From NCBI GenBank assembly GCA_041744735.1, contig JBGTKH010000321.1:1-17126 (forward strand): a stretch of DNA of 17,126 nucleotides. The letters run 5' to 3'. Below the pieces are notes generated by a model, which saw nothing but the letters and a program-made list of their open reading frames with translations, was not told where the DNA came from and made no database searches. Position 1 is the stretch's first letter. Each line of letters starts with the position of its first letter. Source of the stretch: JBGTKH01 sp041744735 (GTDB lineage Bacteria; Planctomycetota; Planctomycetia; Pirellulales; Pirellulaceae). The position numbers and the translations under genes were made by a program. Positions 13,331 to 17,126 of the stretch are shown piece after piece.

Positions 13331-15199
13331 ATGGCTGGCCAAAACGGCAACGGCGTCGCCACCAACGGTGAGCATGGGGCAAGCAAGACGCCCGCAGACT
13401 TTTCGATTCACCGCTATCGCATTGATCTGACAAACCGCGATGTGTCCGGTGAGACCGTCGTTTGCGAAGATTTGGAAGACGTGTTCGGCGGCATTGCGCG
13501 CGGATTCAAGCTGCTGGAAGACTGCCCTGTCGACGACGCTTACGATCCGGCGGCCACGCTGATCATGAATCTGGGCCTGCTCAGCGGCACGGACTTCATG
13601 ACGGGGCTGCGGACGTACTTTCTGGCGTACTCGCCGCTCAAGCGGTCGCTCAGCGGCAAGCCGTCGGCCATGTGGTCGGCCGGCAGCAGTAAATTCGGCA
13701 CGAAGATTCGTTATTTGGATACCGACGAAATCATCCTCACCGGCCGCTGCGACGGTCCCACACTGCTGCACATTCACCGCGAAGATGTAGACAGCCCGCC
13801 GGTGTTTGACTTCCTCGACGGCTCAGACCTAGTCGGCCGTCACGTTAACGACCGCATCCAAGATCTGCACGGCCGCTTTCCCGAAGCGTTCTTCGCGGTG
13901 ATCGGCCCGGCTGGCGAAAACTACCAGCACGTGCGCTTTGCGGCGATCGCGCTCTCGACGGTAAATCAACTGCGCAGCGGCGATGGAAAATCCCGCTGGT
14001 GCGGACGCGGCGGCATGGGGGGCGTGATGGGCTCGAAGAATCTGCTGGGCATCATCGCCGACACGCCCGACCGCAAGACCGCCAAGCCGCCGCCGATTTT
14101 GAAAGAAATCAACACCGAGGTCGCGCGCGGCAAAGGCAGCGCGCGGTTTCGCGACAAAGACAAATTCAACGGACTCGGCGGCACGTGGGCCAACTATGAA
14201 GCGTTGAATCCCGTGCACGCAATGCCCGAGATGAACTTTGTTCCAACCGGCACGGCCGTATCGGTGCCGCTGTATCGCGACAACGTCGAGCAGGGCCCGT
14301 ACGTGATCAAGGACGAATCCTGTTTTCGCTGCGGCATAAGCTGCCACAAGAACGTGTACGACAAAGCGGACGACGGCAGAGCCGGCCGGTTCCGCGCGAA
14401 GCTCGACTACGAACCGCTGAATCTGCTCTCGTCGAACATCGGCATTTTCGACATCGACCAAGCGTTGGATCTGGTCGAACTGGTCGACGAACTGGGCATG
14501 GACTCGATCTCCTGCGGCACGACGCTGGCGTACGTGATGGAGTACAACCGCCGCCACCCCGATGCACCGATCGCCGACGGGCTATCGTATGGCGACTTTG
14601 AAAGGGCGCGACAGACCATCGACAGAATCGGCAACGGACAACTTGAACAAGTTGGTCAAGGCACTCTGCGCTTGGCCGAGCAAATGGGCGAAACCGAATA
14701 CGCGATGCAATGCAAAGGAGTTGAATTTCCCGCGTACTTGCCGCAGACGAATCCCGGCTACCCGTGGGCGTTGGCTGGCGGCCACATGTCGATGCGCACT
14801 TACCTGCTGCTGTTGCACGAACGCGAAACAGGCATGGATTATTGGGTCGACGCGATCACCAACCGCGGCCTGAGCATCCTGCGCGATGATTTCCTGGGCA
14901 TCTGCAAATTCAGCGGCATGACGGACGACCGGATGGTGCAAGCTGTCTCTGCGATGACCGGTCTGGCGCTCGACGTGCCGGCACTCAAGCAGGTCATCCG
15001 TCGCACATTCCTGCGTGGCTATCGCCTGGAACGCCGGCACGGGTTCACCGACGACGATTACGCGATGCCCGCCGAAATCCATCGCGAATACCCGCAAATC
15101 GAATTGCCGTATTTCAACACGCCGCAGTTTTTCGCTGAGTTAAGACAGCGCGTGACGGCTCGCATCGACGAACTCCTAGTGGAAGAAGGATTATCGTGA
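13331..15199 (+). CDS. Aldehyde:ferredoxin oxidoreductase family protein (AOR)
   Basis: This 622-residue protein matches the AOR family, cytoplasmic enzymes that oxidise aldehydes to carboxylic acids (or the reverse) with a tungsten or molybdenum bis-pterin cofactor and a [4Fe-4S] cluster. The N-terminal pterin region contains NLGLLSGT (80-87) and WCGRGGMGGVMGSKNLLGI (223-241). The cluster cysteines are CFRCGISC (C331, C334, C338), with a fourth, C525, in DDFLGICKF. The length matches the family. The open frame reaches back to 12929 within the GNAT gene, but ATG 13331 has GGAGG five bases upstream and gives the expected start, so I use it. The MoaD-like gene begins six bases after its stop. 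Metal and substrate cannot be told from sequence. Confidence 0.92.
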   Translation: MAGQNGNGVATNGEHGASKTPADFSIHRYRIDLTNRDVSGETVVCEDLEDVFGGIARGFKLLEDCPVDDAYDPAATLIMNLGLLSGTDFMTGLRTYFLAYSPLKRSLSGKPSAMWSAGSSKFGTKIRYLDTDEIILTGRCDGPTLLHIHREDVDSPPVFDFLDGSDLVGRHVNDRIQDLHGRFPEAFFAVIGPAGENYQHVRFAAIALSTVNQLRSGDGKSRWCGRGGMGGVMGSKNLLGIIADTPDRKTAKPPPILKEINTEVARGKGSARFRDKDKFNGLGGTWANYEALNPVHAMPEMNFVPTGTAVSVPLYRDNVEQGPYVIKDESCFRCGISCHKNVYDKADDGRAGRFRAKLDYEPLNLLSSNIGIFDIDQALDLVELVDELGMDSISCGTTLAYVMEYNRRHPDAPIADGLSYGDFERARQTIDRIGNGQLEQVGQGTLRLAEQMGETEYAMQCKGVEFPAYLPQTNPGYPWALAGGHMSMRTYLLLLHERETGMDYWVDAITNRGLSILRDDFLGICKFSGMTDDRMVQAVSAMTGLALDVPALKQVIRRTFLRGYRLERRHGFTDDDYAMPAEIHREYPQIELPYFNTPQFFAELRQRVTARIDELLVEEGLS

Positions 15200-15205
15200 G
15201 GCCGC

Positions 15206-15481
15206 ATGAACGTAACTGTGGAACTGCCGTCGGCTCTGGCCCGATATGCCCGCGGCCAGAGGTCCGTTGTTGCGACTGGCGAAAACGTCCGCGTGTTGTT
15301 CGATGCGCTTTGGCAACAGCACCCGCAACTGCGCGGCCGCGTGCTCGACAAACGAGATCAACTCTATCCCTATCTCGTCCTGCTGAAGAACAACGAGCGA
15401 CTGGGACCGCAGGACTTACGTACGATAACGTTGCAAGACGGCGACAAGTTAGAAATCATGACGCTGGCCGGCGGCGGCTGA
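15206..15481 (+). CDS. MoaD/ThiS family sulfur-carrier protein
   Basis: This 91-residue protein has a beta-grasp fold of the MoaD/ThiS type. The first strand is MNVTVELPSAL, the middle helix is VRVLFDALWQQHP, and QDGDKLEIMTLAGGG ends in the diglycine tail (here three glycines) that carries the activated sulfur. In molybdopterin synthesis MoaD donates sulfur to the pterin dithiolene. AOR genes are often followed by such a protein, which probably helps build the tungstopterin for that enzyme. It starts six bases after the AOR stop and its own stop is 13 bases before the next start, so the three genes form a tight operon. The small ORF at 15196 in another frame is a shadow. Confidence 0.88.
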   Translation: MNVTVELPSALARYARGQRSVVATGENVRVLFDALWQQHPQLRGRVLDKRDQLYPYLVLLKNNERLGPQDLRTITLQDGDKLEIMTLAGGG

Positions 15482-15494
15482 AAGGAGCAACCTG

Positions 15495-17126
15495 ATGAAC
15501 GCTGCGGAACTGTTCGTGAAGTGTTTGGAGGCGGAGAACGTCGAGTACATCTTCGGCGTGCCGGGCGAAGAGAACGCTCATTTCATGATCGCCCTGGAAG
15601 ACTCGCCGATAAAATTCATCCTCACGCGGCACGAGCAAGCCGCCGCGTTCATGGCCGACGTGTACGGGCGGTTGACCGGTCACGCGGCCGTGTGCCTGGG
15701 CACATTGGGGCCGGGCGCGACGAATCTGACGACCGGCGTGGCCGATGGCAATATGGACCGGGCGCCGATGATCGTGATCACCGGCCAGGCCGACAGCCGC
15801 CGGCAGCACAAGGAAAGCCATCAGAACATGGACGTGGTGCACATGTTCAAACCGATGACGAAATGGGCCACGCCGATCATTCATCCCGATAACATTCCCG
15901 AAGTCGTCCGCAAGGCTTTCAAACTGGCTACTACCGAAAAGCCCGGCGCCTGTCACATCGAACTGGCCGACGACATTGCCGCATGGCCGGCCAACGGTAA
16001 GCCAATCGTTCCGAAACAACTGCGGCGTCCCGTGCCGGACGACAAGATTGTGAATCAGGCGATGGACCTAATTCGCCAAGCCAAGCGGCCGATCATTTTG
16101 GCCGGAAACGGCACGATTCGTCGCCGAGCCGCCAAGCAACTACAGATCTTCGCCGAGCAAACGGGCATCGGCGTGGCTTGCACATTCATGGGCAAAGGCT
16201 GCGTGTCGCGCGAAGCACCGTACAGCCTGTTCACCATCGGGCTGCAAGCCAAAGATCACGTCGCGTGCGCGTTCGACGCGGCCGATCTGGTGATTGCGCT
16301 GGGCTATGATCTCGTCGAGTACAATCCCAACGTTTGGAACAAGGTCGAAGACAAGAAGATCATTCACATCGACTTCCTGCCGGCCGAAGTCGACGAATAC
16401 TATCGCGTTGACGTCGAGGTTGTCGGTGATTTGGCGCATTCGCTGTGGATGTTGAACGAACGGGTAAAGCAAGAGCCGATTAAGTTTGACTTACGGCAGC
16501 AGCGCACCGTGCGCGAGCAGATGCTGAAGGACTTCGCCGAGCATAAGGACGACGACACCGAAGGCTTGATCCGCCCGCAGAAGGCCATCTGGGATGTGCG
16601 GCAGGTGCTCGGGCCGCACGACATTCTGCTCAGCGACGTCGGCGCTCACAAAATGTGGGTCGCCCGCTACTATCAATGCGACGAGCCGAACACGTGCTTG
16701 ATCTCCAACGGCTTTTGCTCGATGGGCTTTGCCTTGCCCGGCGCAATTGCGGCCAAACTGGTGCATCCCGACCGCCGCGTGCTGGCCTTGTGCGGCGACG
16801 CCGGATTCATGATGAACGTGCAGGACCTGGAAACGGCCAAACGATTGGGCACGAACATCGTCGTGATGATTTGGGAAGACAACGCCTACGGATTGATCGC
16901 TTGGAAACAGCAGAACCAGTTCGGCCGCCACACCGATCTGTCGTTTACCAATCCCGACTTTGTGAAATTGGCCGAAGCCTTCGGCTGCAAGGGTATGCGC
17001 GTGAACAACTCGCGCGACCTGGCCGCCGCACTGGAAGAAGCCTTCGCCGCCAACGTGCCGGTGCTGCTGACCATCCCCATCGACTATCGCGAAAACGCCC
17101 GGCTAACCGAACGCTTGGGCCAGATC
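15495..17126 (+). CDS. AlsS-like thiamine-diphosphate enzyme (acetolactate synthase family), 3' end missing
   Basis: At least 544 residues are encoded and the frame stays open to the window edge, so the last part is cut off. Family landmarks are FGVPGEEN (20-27), the catalytic glutamate E47 in TRHEQAAAF, LGPGATNLTTG (71-81), GYDLVEYNPNVWN (270-282), SDVGAHKMW (380-388), NGFCSMGFALPGAIAA (405-420) and the TPP-magnesium motif GDA...EDNAYG (D435, N463). The usual GDG is GDA here. The domain order (pyrimidine, central, pyrophosphate) and the GYDxxEYxPxxWN and IPIDYREN segments resemble catabolic acetolactate synthase AlsS rather than IlvB. Such enzymes decarboxylate a 2-oxoacid and pass the two-carbon unit to an acceptor. 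AAAGGAG eight bases before ATG 15495 fixes the start. Next to AOR it may produce or remove an aldehyde. Confidence 0.88.
   Translation, partial: MNAAELFVKCLEAENVEYIFGVPGEENAHFMIALEDSPIKFILTRHEQAAAFMADVYGRLTGHAAVCLGTLGPGATNLTTGVADGNMDRAPMIVITGQADSRRQHKESHQNMDVVHMFKPMTKWATPIIHPDNIPEVVRKAFKLATTEKPGACHIELADDIAAWPANGKPIVPKQLRRPVPDDKIVNQAMDLIRQAKRPIILAGNGTIRRRAAKQLQIFAEQTGIGVACTFMGKGCVSREAPYSLFTIGLQAKDHVACAFDAADLVIALGYDLVEYNPNVWNKVEDKKIIHIDFLPAEVDEYYRVDVEVVGDLAHSLWMLNERVKQEPIKFDLRQQRTVREQMLKDFAEHKDDDTEGLIRPQKAIWDVRQVLGPHDILLSDVGAHKMWVARYYQCDEPNTCLISNGFCSMGFALPGAIAAKLVHPDRRVLALCGDAGFMMNVQDLETAKRLGTNIVVMIWEDNAYGLIAWKQQNQFGRHTDLSFTNPDFVKLAEAFGCKGMRVNNSRDLAAALEEAFAANVPVLLTIPIDYRENARLTERLGQI

Noticed and set aside
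12696..13433. 245-codon minus-strand open frame spanning the GNAT gene and the palindrome
   Set aside because: It is antisense to the GNAT and the AOR start and its product shows no family features.
13829..14557. 242-codon minus-strand open frame
   Set aside because: It is antisense to the AOR gene, whose motifs are intact; composition artefact.
15495..17126. Biosynthetic acetolactate synthase (IlvB)
   Set aside because: The sequence resembles catabolic AlsS, and no ilvN or ilvC is adjacent in the window; it is kept as AlsS-like of unknown acceptor.

Overview
The window looks like a chromosomal segment from a GC-rich bacterium, most likely a planctomycete (Pirellulales-like). The grounds are an archaeal-type formylmethanofuran:H4MPT formyltransferase (Ftr) in an otherwise bacterial gene set, mixed Shine-Dalgarno and SD-less starts, and intergenic regions packed with palindromic and heptanucleotide repeats of a kind I associate with planctomycete genomes. 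The phylum is an inference; no rRNA or other marker gene is present. I see no tRNA, rRNA, CRISPR array, transposase or prophage gene.

Layout. (1) 1-2556 holds ordinary single genes: a YprB-like 3'-5' exonuclease-fold protein, a small minus-strand protein, a five-helix membrane protein and a histidine-rich lipoprotein. (2) 2557-6000, minus strand, holds a fusion of 5-formyltetrahydrofolate cyclo-ligase with Ftr and, beyond a roughly 300-base palindrome-rich gap, an M81 (MlrC-type) metallopeptidase. (3) 6000-7611 holds a KamA-type lysine 2,3-aminomutase with its own likely promoter and a strong intrinsic terminator. (4) 7632-17126 is one long co-directional run: a YkgJ-type cysteine-cluster protein overlapping an ATP-grasp ligase, a second distinct ATP-grasp ligase, a GNAT acetyltransferase fused to an acetylpolyamine-amidohydrolase/HDAC-type deacetylase, a DUF433 antitoxin-like protein, a second GNAT, an aldehyde:ferredoxin oxidoreductase (AOR), a MoaD/ThiS sulfur carrier and an AlsS-like thiamine-diphosphate enzyme. 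The last runs off the right edge.

How the genes may work together. The right-hand run reads like an undescribed small-molecule pathway. Two carboxylate-amine ligases, two N-acetyltransferases and a zinc deacetylase could join, protect and deprotect an amino compound, while the AlsS-like enzyme and the AOR with its MoaD-like partner would handle the 2-oxoacid/aldehyde end. Just upstream, KamA could supply beta-lysine, but a terminator separates it and the link is speculative. The Ftr fusion joins a folate-salvage enzyme to the tetrahydromethanopterin C1 pathway in one polypeptide. Gene spacers in the right half contain four structured repeats (9188-9327, 10355-10438, 10460-10520, 13184-13262), so the run may be several transcripts rather than one operon.
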